From positions 124,001-188,000 of the forward strand of contig NZ_JAZHOB010000005.1 of NCBI RefSeq assembly GCF_048751585.1: a stretch of DNA of 64,000 bases, given 5' to 3'. Source of the stretch: G025836975 sp048751585. GTDB taxonomy: Bacteria; Pseudomonadota; Gammaproteobacteria; Burkholderiales; Burkholderiaceae_B. A model generated the notes under the pieces. That model had not been told where the DNA came from, did no database searches, and saw only the letters and a program-made list of their open reading frames with translations. This document shows, one piece after another, positions 24,387 to 32,957 of this stretch. Position 1 is the first letter of the stretch. The number at the start of each line of letters is the position of its first letter. The position numbers and the translations under genes were made by a program.

Positions 24387-25484
24387 TCACAAAGCAGCCG
24401 GACGCCCTCGCAGCACGATTTGCCCCCATCGAAGCAAACTTGCGGCCGCTGCCATTACCCAGGCCAGCGGCCCCAGCGCGAATCGCAGCAGCAGCATGAA
24501 GGGAAGCAATACCAGAGACCAGCCTATGACCTGCACCAGGCCAACAGGCAGGCCCAGCTTCTCGGCGACGCTTCCAAGCATGGAATTGATCACACTGGGG
24601 TGCCGGATGGCAATATAGGCCAGCACAGCCGGCGCTCCGTACTTGAGCATTCGCGTGCCGACCGCGCTTGCCCGCCACAAACCGGACCCAAGCGCGGCCG
24701 AGCGTTGGGAAAATGTCAGGCTGCGGCCGCCTGCCGCGCCGGCCTTGCCCATGCGCAGCACTTTAAGGGCCCCCACGCCAATCGCCACATCCAGCGCCGC
24801 CCATCCCACGTCGCCGGCGACAATCGTTTCATCGCGACGAAACTTGGTCTCCAGCGCTTTCAAGCCGCCCGCGAAAAAGCCATTGATGCCTTCAAGCACA
24901 CGTTCTGTCTGGACCCAGCCCACGTCCCCGCCAGGGTTCATGACAAACTGGCCCAGGAAGTCATATCCCTCCGCCGTGATGAATTGAACGGCATACCACC
25001 CCCGCTCCTCGCTTGATAGAGCCCCAGTGGCGCTTGCTTCAGCAGGCTCGCCAGCCCGCCACAATCCCCGGATGGCATTCAAGGCAGAGCGGGCGGACTC
25101 GCTCATGCCGCGCATCAGTTCCAAGGTGAAGACCTCATGCGTCAGAAAGTAATGAATGGGCAGGATTACATCTTCGCCATACTTGCCAAGCACCAGTTGA
25201 AAATCCCGGCTATCTCCGTACATCAATAAGATGGACCTGGCCATTTCCGGATAGCGCTGCAAGGCCAGCCTTGCCTTCGTGGCCAACACAGGATCGTCGG
25301 CATACACCAGGAACAGCGCCTGGAGCTCGGCCGGCTCGGTAGCGAGCGTCCGGGCGTATTCCGGCATCGCCTGCTCGACCTGCAGATGCAGCAGTTGCGC
25401 GTCCAGGGGCTTAGGCTTGTACAAGAAGGCAATCAGGAGTGCCGCAAGCAATGCCAGCAGGCTGGCCGAAATCAAATATCGCAT
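24387..25484 (-). CDS. Membrane protein of unknown function
   Basis: I do not recognise this 365-residue protein. It has one N-terminal membrane segment (about residues 5-23, LISASLLALLAALLIAFLY), a long soluble part that is helical and rich in Leu, Ala and Glu (about 30-240), and two or three hydrophobic stretches near the C terminus (about 285-350, including GWSLVLLPFMLLLRFALG). The soluble part would lie in the periplasm if the N terminus is inside. No ribosome site is obvious before ATG 25484. It has no operon partner: dodecin converges on one side and an IclR gene is divergent on the other. Confidence 0.7.
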   Translation of the reverse strand: MRYLISASLLALLAALLIAFLYKPKPLDAQLLHLQVEQAMPEYARTLATEPAELQALFLVYADDPVLATKARLALQRYPEMARSILLMYGDSRDFQLVLGKYGEDVILPIHYFLTHEVFTLELMRGMSESARSALNAIRGLWRAGEPAEASATGALSSEERGWYAVQFITAEGYDFLGQFVMNPGGDVGWVQTERVLEGINGFFAGGLKALETKFRRDETIVAGDVGWAALDVAIGVGALKVLRMGKAGAAGGRSLTFSQRSAALGSGLWRASAVGTRMLKYGAPAVLAYIAIRHPSVINSMLGSVAEKLGLPVGLVQVIGWSLVLLPFMLLLRFALGPLAWVMAAAASLLRWGQIVLRGRPAAL

Positions 25485-25639
25485 AGGACTTAACCCGGTA
25501 GTATGGACGTAGAGGCGTTTGCAAGAATACCAACCACCCCCACTTTACCCCTTGATCCGCCCAGTGCCGGTCCTTTGTCCCGCTCTATTGATATCATCGG
25601 TGCAAGTCTTCGCCATCCATGGTTTCATGGGCGATAATT

Positions 25640-26467
25640 ATGCGTATGCCCAACACTGATTCCCCTCTTACTGGTACCGCACTTGCCGGCAAGCGCAACA
25701 CCAGCGGATCGACGCCTGACGCCCGGCTCTTTGTCAATTCGGTCGAAAAGGCCATCCGTGTGCTTACCGCCTTCGATCCCGTCTCGGGCATGCTGCCCAT
25801 CACTGAAATCGCGGAACGCACAGGCCTGGGCCGTAGCGCCACCCAGCGATTTGTCTACACATTGCATTGGCTGGGCTACCTGACGCGCGATCCCGTCAGC
25901 CGCCGTTACGGCATATCGCCCAAATTCTATGAGTTGGCGCACCACACCCGCAGAACCGACATGCTTGCCGCGCAAAAGCGCCCAGTGCTGATGCAATTGG
26001 CGCAAGATACGGGCGAAACCGTTGCCTGGGTCGAACTCGATGGCGACGACATCGTCATTATCGATGGCATTCCATCCGTTCACGCAGCCTCTGTCGAACT
26101 GCCTATCGACGCACGCTACCCGGCCCTGACTTCATCTTCCGGCCAAGTCTTGCTGTCGCGCGCGCCGATTGATCAATTGCTGGAAACGCTTGGCCGTCTG
26201 CCTCCTGAAGTCAGGCGGCGCTTTGGCGATCGCGATACTGAAGAAATTCTCGCTCTGTTCGCCCGGACCCGACGGCAAGGCTATTCAATGACCGAGAAAA
26301 ACATGGGCATCGGCACTTTGTCGATCTCGGCGCCTGTCTTTGATAAGGCCGGGCAGATCGTCGCGGCACTGAACCTGTCGACCATCGCCGCCCGACATAA
26401 TCAAGAAGCGTTGTACAACCACTTATTGCCTCTTTTGATTAAGGCTGCGCAAGCGGCATCGGAATGA
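25640..26467 (+). CDS. IclR family transcriptional regulator
   Basis: The 275-residue protein has the IclR winged helix (VEKAIRVLTAFDPVSGMLPI, then ERTGLGRSATQRFVYTLHWLG) followed by the effector domain with GETVAWVELDGDDIVIIDGI and STIAARHNQEA near the end. It most resembles the PcaR/PobR-type branch that controls aromatic and carboxylic acid catabolism. It precedes, on the same strand, a ligase, Bug, enoyl-CoA hydratase and aldehyde dehydrogenase run and probably controls it. ATG 25646 is an equally possible start. Confidence 0.87.
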   Translation: MRMPNTDSPLTGTALAGKRNTSGSTPDARLFVNSVEKAIRVLTAFDPVSGMLPITEIAERTGLGRSATQRFVYTLHWLGYLTRDPVSRRYGISPKFYELAHHTRRTDMLAAQKRPVLMQLAQDTGETVAWVELDGDDIVIIDGIPSVHAASVELPIDARYPALTSSSGQVLLSRAPIDQLLETLGRLPPEVRRRFGDRDTEEILALFARTRRQGYSMTEKNMGIGTLSISAPVFDKAGQIVAALNLSTIAARHNQEALYNHLLPLLIKAAQAASE

Positions 26468-26504
26468 CGCTTGCTCCGAACTTCTCCCAGCCGGTCCGAG
26501 GACC

Positions 26505-26625
26505 GCTCAAATAAATTGCTATTCAATTTAAATAAGTATAAACCATATTTTTTAATAGATTTTTGTTTGTTTTATTCGAATATGCGCTATATTTTGCTCC
26601 ATATAAATTGCATAATAATTTTTAT
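26505..26625 (+). promoter_or_regulatory. AT-rich promoter region of the ligase operon
   Basis: About 120 bases of strikingly AT-rich DNA (mostly A and T with few G or C) separate the IclR stop and the ligase start. A short stem (cggtcc/ggaccg, 26492-26505) lies just before it. The composition fits a UP-element-rich promoter with binding room for the IclR protein. The ligase frame stays open through it to 26563, but its residues there look non-coding. Confidence 0.45.
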
Positions 26626-28254
26626 ATGGATCATATCTACTCGTGTCAAAAGCCAGCCGGCGGGATTTCCGACGAAAACACCCATGTTTCGCTAGAGCCC
26701 CTTCCGGCTCATACCCTGGCTAGCCTTTTGACGCAGCGCGCTGCCGAATCTCCGAACACGGTCTATTGCAGCTATCGGGACACCTCTCTGACGCTGCGAG
26801 ATCTGGAAAAGCGCGTCAACCAGTTCGCCAATCTGCTATGGGCCCGCGGCATCAGGCCCGGAGACAGGGTTGCTCTAATGCTGCCCAGCCACCCCAATCA
26901 TCTGATCGCATTCTTCGCCCTTGCCAAACTCGGCGCCGTGCGCGTGCCCATCAACATTCATTTATTGGGCGCGCCCTTACAGCACGCCTTTACCCACCTT
27001 GATCCCAAGGTGCTGATCGCACATGTGGCCTATCGTGACGTGTTAGCCGATATCAGTGCATCGCTAGACCTGTGTCTCTGGGAAGGAGATCCAGAAGCCG
27101 ATCCGTTTGAGGACAGCCTGCGAGAATCGACGCAAGTGCCGCATGCCATCTCGCCAGATGCGGATGACATCATCGGCTTAACGCCCAGCTCCGGCACGAC
27201 GGGCGCACCCAAAGGCGTCCTCAAGTCCGACCGACACTTACGTGCCGGCCCTCATACAGTGTTGCGCCTGACTGGCGCCCAACCCGGAGACGTATTCCTG
27301 TTCTGGGAGTCGCTGCATCACGGCTCGGGCGTCGCCGTGGCAATTGCCGCGCTGATGGGAGGCTTTCGGCTTGCGATGATCGAGCGCTTCAGTGCTTCCC
27401 GATTCTGGGAAGACGCACGGCGTCTTCAGGCAACACATATACATTACCTGGGCAGTGTGCTGCCCATGCTGTTGAACCAACCGCCATCTCGGCGCGATAA
27501 AGATCACAGTGTACGTATCGCGTGGGGAGGAGGGTGCTCGCCCGAGACGTGGAACGCGTTTGCCGAACGGTTCGGTGTCAGTATGCGCCAGGGCTATGGC
27601 CTATCCGAGCTTCTGACCTTCGTCACGCTAAACCTTGACGGACCAGCCGGCTCGATCGGCAAGCCCATTGGCTACTACGACCTTAAGTTGGTGGACGATA
27701 TCGGCACCCCTGTTGCGTCTGGCCAAACCGGAGAAGTCCTCATTCGCAGCCGCGTACCGGGCCTGCAATTTCTAGGCTATTTTCGCTGCCCTGAAAACAC
27801 CGCCGAAGCGCTCGATGGGCAGTGGCTGCGCACCGGGGACTTGGCCTATGCCGACGCGGATGGCTATTTATTCTATGCAGGCCGAAAGAAGGAAATGCTT
27901 CGTCGTCGAGGCATCAATATTTCAGCCTGGGAAGTCGAGCAGGTTTTTCTCCAACATGCCGACATCGAGGAAGCCGCCCTAGTGGGTGTTCCCAGCGAAC
28001 TTGGCGAAGACGAGCTGAAGCTCTTCGTAAGGCCGCGTGACGGCGCCGTACCGGATCCGCTGGCGCTGATCCAATGGAGCGAAACACGGCTGCCCTACTT
28101 TCAAATCCCCCGCTATATCGAATTTATCAACGAGTTTCCTAAAACACCGACGCAACGCATACAGAAAAAGGCGCTGCCACGCGACACTCTGAACGTCTGG
28201 GATCTTCACGTCACCAACTACAACATCAGAAGCAAAAAGCAGTCTCCTCATTAG
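26626..28254 (+). CDS. AMP-dependent synthetase/ligase (acyl-CoA synthetase)
   Basis: The 542-residue enzyme is a member of the ANL superfamily. Visible motifs are TPSSGTTGAPKGVLKS (ATP-binding P-loop, A3), YGLSELLTF (A5), WLRTGDLAYADADGYLFYAGRKKEMLRRRG (A7-A8 region, given here by its key residues TGD and GRKKE) and a late catalytic Lys in TPTQRIQKKAL. It activates a carboxylic acid as acyl-AMP and then acyl-CoA. It leads a run with Bug, enoyl-CoA hydratase and an aldehyde dehydrogenase, so the acid is probably imported and degraded through a CoA-bound route. Crotonobetaine/carnitine-CoA ligase (CaiC) is the closest-looking type. No strong ribosome site precedes ATG 26626. Confidence 0.86.
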   Translation: MDHIYSCQKPAGGISDENTHVSLEPLPAHTLASLLTQRAAESPNTVYCSYRDTSLTLRDLEKRVNQFANLLWARGIRPGDRVALMLPSHPNHLIAFFALAKLGAVRVPINIHLLGAPLQHAFTHLDPKVLIAHVAYRDVLADISASLDLCLWEGDPEADPFEDSLRESTQVPHAISPDADDIIGLTPSSGTTGAPKGVLKSDRHLRAGPHTVLRLTGAQPGDVFLFWESLHHGSGVAVAIAALMGGFRLAMIERFSASRFWEDARRLQATHIHYLGSVLPMLLNQPPSRRDKDHSVRIAWGGGCSPETWNAFAERFGVSMRQGYGLSELLTFVTLNLDGPAGSIGKPIGYYDLKLVDDIGTPVASGQTGEVLIRSRVPGLQFLGYFRCPENTAEALDGQWLRTGDLAYADADGYLFYAGRKKEMLRRRGINISAWEVEQVFLQHADIEEAALVGVPSELGEDELKLFVRPRDGAVPDPLALIQWSETRLPYFQIPRYIEFINEFPKTPTQRIQKKALPRDTLNVWDLHVTNYNIRSKKQSPH

Positions 28255-28290
28255 TGGTCACGCCCACAAATAACGATAAAGGAACTACCC

Positions 28291-29280
28291 ATGAAAATGC
28301 TGAAACAGATGTCTGCTCTGCCCCTGGCCGCACTGGCAGCCCTAGCTTTCGCAAGCAGCGCCCCGGCACTGGCGGCGTATCCCGATAAGCCCATACGCAT
28401 GGTCGTCGGCTTCTCGCCGGGCGGCGGTGTCGATGTCGTGGGGCGCATCATGGCCCAAGCCTTGGGGGAGCAGTTGAATACCACCGTGGTCGTGGAGAAC
28501 AAGTCTGGCTTCTCAGGCAATATTGCCGCTCAGCAAGTCAAGCAGTCTGACCCGGACGGCTACACATTACTGATGGCTCCGACCACCTCGTATGCCCTGG
28601 TGCAAACCATGCTGGGCACCAAACAGGTGGGATATGACCTGGTTAAAGATTTCAAATCCGCCGGCACGGTCGGGATTCTGCCACTGGTGGTGATCGTCAA
28701 TCGTTCCCTGGGTGTCAACACATTGCAGGAGCTGGTTTCGGCGGCCAACGCCAAGGACAAAAAGTTGGCTTATGGTTCGTCAGGAAACGGTTCGACCGAA
28801 CATATCATTACTGAATTGTTCCTGCAAAAAGCCAAAATGGGCATGCTGCATGTGCCCTACCGCGGCTCCTCGCCCGCCATGGCTGATCTGCTGTCGGGCG
28901 AGATCCAGTTGTTCATGGCAACCACACCAACCGCACTGGCGAATCTGGCCTCGGGGCGACTGACTGCCATCGGTATCGCCAGCCCGCAGCGCCTACCCAT
29001 TTTGGCCGACGTACCCACCTTGGACGAGCAAGGTCTGAAGGACTTCGAAGCCGCTTCAATTTATAGCATATTGCTCCCTTCCGGCACACCAACCGCCGTA
29101 CTCGAAAAGCTTAATGCCGCCCTGGAAAAGGCCTTTCAGTCTACCGCCCTGCAAGACAAGCTGATGCAGTTGGGCGTCAAGGTACAGCCCGGCACGCTGG
29201 AGGAGTCGTCGCGCCAATTGGCGGACGAAGCGGCCAAGTGGCCACGCGCAATAAAAGCCCTGAACCTGTCAAGCAATTGA
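28291..29280 (+). CDS. Bug (TctC) family substrate-binding protein
   Basis: The 329-residue protein has a signal peptide ending APALA at about residue 29, then Bug motifs GFSPGGGVDVVGR, VENKSGFSGNIA, DPDGYTLLM and ADVPTLDEQG. AAAGGAAC precedes the ATG by about eight bases. It is the second gene of the ligase operon and is followed by a strong stem-loop before the enoyl-CoA hydratase gene, which may raise its expression over the enzymes. Its ligand is presumably the acid activated by the ligase. Confidence 0.9.
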   Translation: MKMLKQMSALPLAALAALAFASSAPALAAYPDKPIRMVVGFSPGGGVDVVGRIMAQALGEQLNTTVVVENKSGFSGNIAAQQVKQSDPDGYTLLMAPTTSYALVQTMLGTKQVGYDLVKDFKSAGTVGILPLVVIVNRSLGVNTLQELVSAANAKDKKLAYGSSGNGSTEHIITELFLQKAKMGMLHVPYRGSSPAMADLLSGEIQLFMATTPTALANLASGRLTAIGIASPQRLPILADVPTLDEQGLKDFEAASIYSILLPSGTPTAVLEKLNAALEKAFQSTALQDKLMQLGVKVQPGTLEESSRQLADEAAKWPRAIKALNLSSN

Positions 29281-29283
29281 ATC

Positions 29284-29306
29284 GCATCACCCAATGGGGG
29301 TGATGC
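29284..29306 (+). promoter_or_regulatory. Intercistronic stem-loop after the Bug gene
   Basis: gcatcaccc (29284-29292) pairs perfectly with gggtgatgc (29298-29306) around a five-base loop, three bases after the Bug stop codon. No U-run follows, so it probably stabilises the upstream mRNA or attenuates read-through. It also makes starts at 29294 or 29303 for the next gene unlikely. Confidence 0.6.
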
Positions 29307-29329
29307 CCATTAACCGGGAATCCTTAGTT

Positions 29330-30115
29330 ATGCTTATAAGCGACCTTAGCAGCGACACCTTGTCGGTAGTCTGTGCCGAACGTATCGCTACCATCACACT
29401 CAAGCGCCCCAAGGTCTTGAATGCGCTGGATCGTCCTCAGCGCCAACGGCTGGACCAGGCGCTGCGGGCGCTGGACGCCCGCGACGACGTGCGCGTCATC
29501 ATTCTGACAGGCGAAGGCCGTGCCTTCTGTGCAGGCCAGGACCAGAACGAAAGCGCCGGGATGACCGCTGAGGATTCCGCCCGGCGCATCAGCGACTATA
29601 TGGGGCTCTACCGCAGCATCCGTTCGCTGAACAAACCGCTGATTGCCCGCATCAATGGCTACGCCACAGGATCGGGCCTGCAAATAGCCTTGTTGTGCGA
29701 TATACGCATTGCATCAGCGAGCGCCAAATTAGGCATGCCGGAACTCAATGTCGGTTCCGCGGCAATTGTCGGCAGCGCCTTGATGCAGCCCATCGTCGGG
29801 GAAGCGGTCATGAAAAAACTCGTGCTGACGGCCGACATCATTGATGCACAACATGCGCAGCATTTGGGCATCCTGGATGAAGTTTATCCCGATGAACCTC
29901 AAATGGACGCTCGCGTTGCCGCGCTCGCCGCAAAGTTTGCGGACTGGCAGCCCATGGCTATCAGCATTACCAAGAAATGGTGGAAAAAAATGTCCGACGC
30001 ACAGTTTGAGGCTGCTGCCCGGGAGGCTGCCGAAGGCCATGCCCTGAACTTTGCCTCGGGGGCCTATACCGAAGGCGCTCGCCGCTTTAAAGAACAAAAA
30101 CAAGGGCGGAAGTAG
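29330..30115 (+). CDS. Enoyl-CoA hydratase/isomerase family protein
   Basis: The 261-residue crotonase-fold protein has ITLKRPKVLNALDRPQR, the oxyanion-hole segment GRAFCAGQDQNES, and INGYATGSGLQIALLCDIRI with AKLGMPELNVG following. The first glutamate position of classical hydratases is not obviously kept (ATGSG), whereas the PE in GMPELN fits the second, so an isomerase or hydrolase role is possible. It follows the Bug gene and stem-loop and precedes the aldehyde dehydrogenase, in the same run as the acyl-CoA ligase. The start at 29330 avoids the stem-loop. Confidence 0.84.
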   Translation: MLISDLSSDTLSVVCAERIATITLKRPKVLNALDRPQRQRLDQALRALDARDDVRVIILTGEGRAFCAGQDQNESAGMTAEDSARRISDYMGLYRSIRSLNKPLIARINGYATGSGLQIALLCDIRIASASAKLGMPELNVGSAAIVGSALMQPIVGEAVMKKLVLTADIIDAQHAQHLGILDEVYPDEPQMDARVAALAAKFADWQPMAISITKKWWKKMSDAQFEAAAREAAEGHALNFASGAYTEGARRFKEQKQGRK

Positions 30116-30208
30116 AAGCGCGTGCGCCGGCATAGCCGGACTACCCCTTGGGAATATCAGAGCAGGCAAAGCGTGGCGTGTACGCGCCATTCATGTAAAG
30201 GATAAGTT

Positions 30209-31699
30209 ATGGTCGATAAATTGCTCGCCAGCCTCGGTGTGGAGCGATCCAGCTACACCGAAGGCTCGCACTTCATTCATACTCCTATCGATGGAAGCCG
30301 TATCGGCGCGGTCCATCTGGATTCGCCGGCTATCGTTACCGAAAAAATCGAACGGGCGCAACAGGCTTTCGAAACCTGGCGCACGCTGCCTGCCCCACGA
30401 AGAGGGGAATTGCTGCGTTTATTCGGAGAAGTTCTTCGTCGCAACAAGCAGGCGTTGGGTGAGCTCGTGTCTTGGGAGGCTGGGAAAATCACCCAGGAAG
30501 GCCTAGGCGAAGTGCAGGAGATGATCGACATTTGCGACTTCGCAGTGGGGCTGTCGCGGCAGTTATACGGTTTGACCATTGCATCCGAACGCCCAGGCCA
30601 CCATATGCGCGAAACCTGGCACCCGCTGGGGGTCGTCGGCGTGATTAGCGCATTTAATTTCCCGGTGGCGGTCTGGGCATGGAATACCACTCTGGCCCTG
30701 GTTGCCGGCAACGCAGTGCTCTGGAAACCGTCCGAGAAAACGCCGCTTACCGCCTTGGCCTGCCAAGCGCTGCTGGAGCATGCCATGCGTGAGTTTGGCG
30801 ATGCCCCTCAATACATCAGCCAGCTAACAGTGGGCGACCGTGCGGCAGGGCAGGCGCTGGTTGACGACCCGCGGGTAGCCTTGATCAGTGCAACCGGCAG
30901 TACCCGAATGGGCAGAGAGGTCGGGCCCCGCGTGGCGGCCCGCTTTGGGCGCAGCATTCTTGAACTTGGCGGAAACAATGCCATGATCCTCGCACCGAGC
31001 GCGGACCTGGATCTGGCAGTGCGCGCCATTGTGTTTTCGGCAGTGGGCACCGCAGGCCAACGATGCACTACCCTGCGTCGACTTATCGCCCACGAGTCGA
31101 TTAAAGACGAGATTGTGGCGCGTTTGAAATCAGCCTACGCCAAGGTAAGCATTGGTCATCCTCTCCAAGGAAATCTTGTCGGGCCGTTGATCGATAAAGC
31201 CAGTTACGAGGCCATGCGGGAAGCGCTGTCACAGGCACGCCGGGAAGGCGGCAAGGTATATGGCGGCGAGCGTCAATTGCAAAACGACTACCCCGACGCC
31301 TTTTACGTCTCGCCGGCTATTGCAGAGATGCCTCGCCAAACCGATGTGGTGCGTCACGAAACCTTTGCACCCATTCTTTACGTGATGGCGTATGGCGACT
31401 TCAGCGAAGCAATTCGTCTGAATAATGACGTACCGCAAGGCCTGTCATCTTGCATTTTCACTACCGATGTGCGCGAGGCCGAACTGTTTCAAAGCGCGGC
31501 GGGTAGCGACTGCGGCATTGCAAACGTCAATATTGGCACAAGCGGCGCCGAGATTGGCGGAGCGTTCGGCGGCGAAAAAGAAACAGGCGGGGGACGAGAG
31601 TCCGGATCGGATGCCTGGAAGGCTTATATGCGCCGTCAAACCAATACCATCAACTATTCTCGTGAGTTGCCCTTGGCGCAAGGCATTACCTTCGATTGA
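30209..31699 (+). CDS. Aldehyde dehydrogenase, ALDH7 (alpha-aminoadipic semialdehyde dehydrogenase)-like
   Basis: The 496-residue enzyme shows GVISAFNFPVAVWAWNTTLA, LELGGNNAMI with general-base Glu252, and GTAGQRCTTLRRL with nucleophile Cys286. The GNNA and QRCTTLRRL forms are typical of the ALDH7/AmaB group that oxidises piperideine-6-carboxylate, betaine aldehyde and related semialdehydes. AAAGGATAAG precedes the ATG. No lysine catabolic gene is near; its place after a ligase, Bug and enoyl-CoA hydratase suggests a different semialdehyde arising from that pathway. It converges with selD 55 bases away. Confidence 0.88.
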   Translation: MVDKLLASLGVERSSYTEGSHFIHTPIDGSRIGAVHLDSPAIVTEKIERAQQAFETWRTLPAPRRGELLRLFGEVLRRNKQALGELVSWEAGKITQEGLGEVQEMIDICDFAVGLSRQLYGLTIASERPGHHMRETWHPLGVVGVISAFNFPVAVWAWNTTLALVAGNAVLWKPSEKTPLTALACQALLEHAMREFGDAPQYISQLTVGDRAAGQALVDDPRVALISATGSTRMGREVGPRVAARFGRSILELGGNNAMILAPSADLDLAVRAIVFSAVGTAGQRCTTLRRLIAHESIKDEIVARLKSAYAKVSIGHPLQGNLVGPLIDKASYEAMREALSQARREGGKVYGGERQLQNDYPDAFYVSPAIAEMPRQTDVVRHETFAPILYVMAYGDFSEAIRLNNDVPQGLSSCIFTTDVREAELFQSAAGSDCGIANVNIGTSGAEIGGAFGGEKETGGGRESGSDAWKAYMRRQTNTINYSRELPLAQGITFD

Positions 31700-31754
31700 A
31701 GCAACGCCTGGCGCGCGCCGGCAATGACGGATCACGCCATACTCACGGAGATGC

Positions 31755-32816
31755 TTACTCCACCTGTACCGCCGGTCCGCCATCGCGCAATTCTCCGATG
31801 ACCGCAGCCTGCCCGAAACCCTCGGAATGGAACATGTCCAGGACCTGTTCCGCAACGCCGGGCGAGCAGGAAACCAGCAGGCCGCCCGAAGTCTGGGGAT
31901 CGCACAGCAGTGCCCGCATGGTGTCGTCCACGTGTCCGGCCAGCGCGATGGAAGCGCCGTAGGATGCCCAATTGCGCCCCGAGGCGCCGGTGACGGCACC
32001 CTGTGCGGCCAACTGGCGCACGCCGGGCAGCCAGGGAAGATCCGCATGGCGCAGCCGCGCGGACAGGCCCGAAGCCCGGGCGACTTCCAGCGTGTGGCCC
32101 AGCAGGCCGAAACCGGTGACGTCCGTCACGGCGTGTACGCCCTGCAAACCGCCCAGGATCGCGCCCGGCCGATTCAGTTGCGTCGTGCTGTCCACCATGG
32201 CGCGGTAACCGTCGGCATTCAGCATGTCTTTTTTCAGGGCCGCCGACAGAATGCCCACGCCCAAGGCCTTACCCAGGATAAGCACATCACCCGCCTTGGC
32301 ATCGGCGTTGCGCTTTATGTGGTCAGGATGGGCCAGGCCCATGGCCGCCAGGCCGTAGATGGGCTCTATGGAATCGATGGAGTGCCCGCCCGCCACCGGT
32401 ATGCCCGCCTGGGCGCAGACGGCGGCGCCGCCTTGCAGGATGGCGGCAATATCGGACTTGGGCAGCACATTGATGGGCATGCCGACGATGGCCAGCGCCA
32501 TGATGGGCGAGCCGCCCATGGCATAGACGTCCGACAACGCGTTGGCGGCGGCGATGCGTCCAAAGTCGTAGGGATCATCGACAATGGGCATGAAGAAGTC
32601 GGTGGTGGCGATCAGGGCCTGCTGATCGTTCAGCCGGTACACCGCCGCGTCATCGGACGTTTCGCTGCCCACCATCAGGTTGCCAAAGGGCTGCGCCGCA
32701 GGTATGCCGGCCAGCAATTCGGCCAGTACGCCGGGAGCGATCTTGCAACCGCAGCCGCCTCCGTGGGACAGCGAAGTCAGGCGCGGCTTGGGTTGTATGG
32801 AAATTGAGTCTTGCAT
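31755..32816 (-). CDS. selD: Selenide, water dikinase
   Basis: The 353-residue protein is SelD: the N-terminal glycine-rich loop HGGGCGCK carries catalytic Cys22 and Lys25 (Cys17 and Lys20 in E. coli), with no in-frame UGA, so this is the cysteine form. Other family segments are GGSPIMALAIVGMPINVLP, GGHSIDSIEPIYGL and VTDVTGFGLLGH. It makes selenophosphate from selenide and ATP for selenocysteine or 2-selenouridine. The usual partners selU/mnmH, selA or selB are not next to it, so it stands between an aldehyde dehydrogenase gene and a divergent GntP permease. Confidence 0.95.
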   Translation of the reverse strand: MQDSISIQPKPRLTSLSHGGGCGCKIAPGVLAELLAGIPAAQPFGNLMVGSETSDDAAVYRLNDQQALIATTDFFMPIVDDPYDFGRIAAANALSDVYAMGGSPIMALAIVGMPINVLPKSDIAAILQGGAAVCAQAGIPVAGGHSIDSIEPIYGLAAMGLAHPDHIKRNADAKAGDVLILGKALGVGILSAALKKDMLNADGYRAMVDSTTQLNRPGAILGGLQGVHAVTDVTGFGLLGHTLEVARASGLSARLRHADLPWLPGVRQLAAQGAVTGASGRNWASYGASIALAGHVDDTMRALLCDPQTSGGLLVSCSPGVAEQVLDMFHSEGFGQAAVIGELRDGGPAVQVE

Positions 32817-32957
32817 GAATGGCTTCCTTGGAGACCTTTATGATAGCGCGCCCGATCAATTCGGGAACGTCACAAGCGCCTGCTAAACTGTGGCGCTATT
32901 CCCATCGCGCACTTCAGGACGTGCGCAACTTATTGTTTCAAAAGGCATATCCAAGGC

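Noticed and set aside
31755..32816. Selenocysteine (UGA) form of SelD
   Set aside because: The catalytic position is a TGC-type cysteine codon (Cys22) and the frame is uninterrupted, so no recoding is needed.
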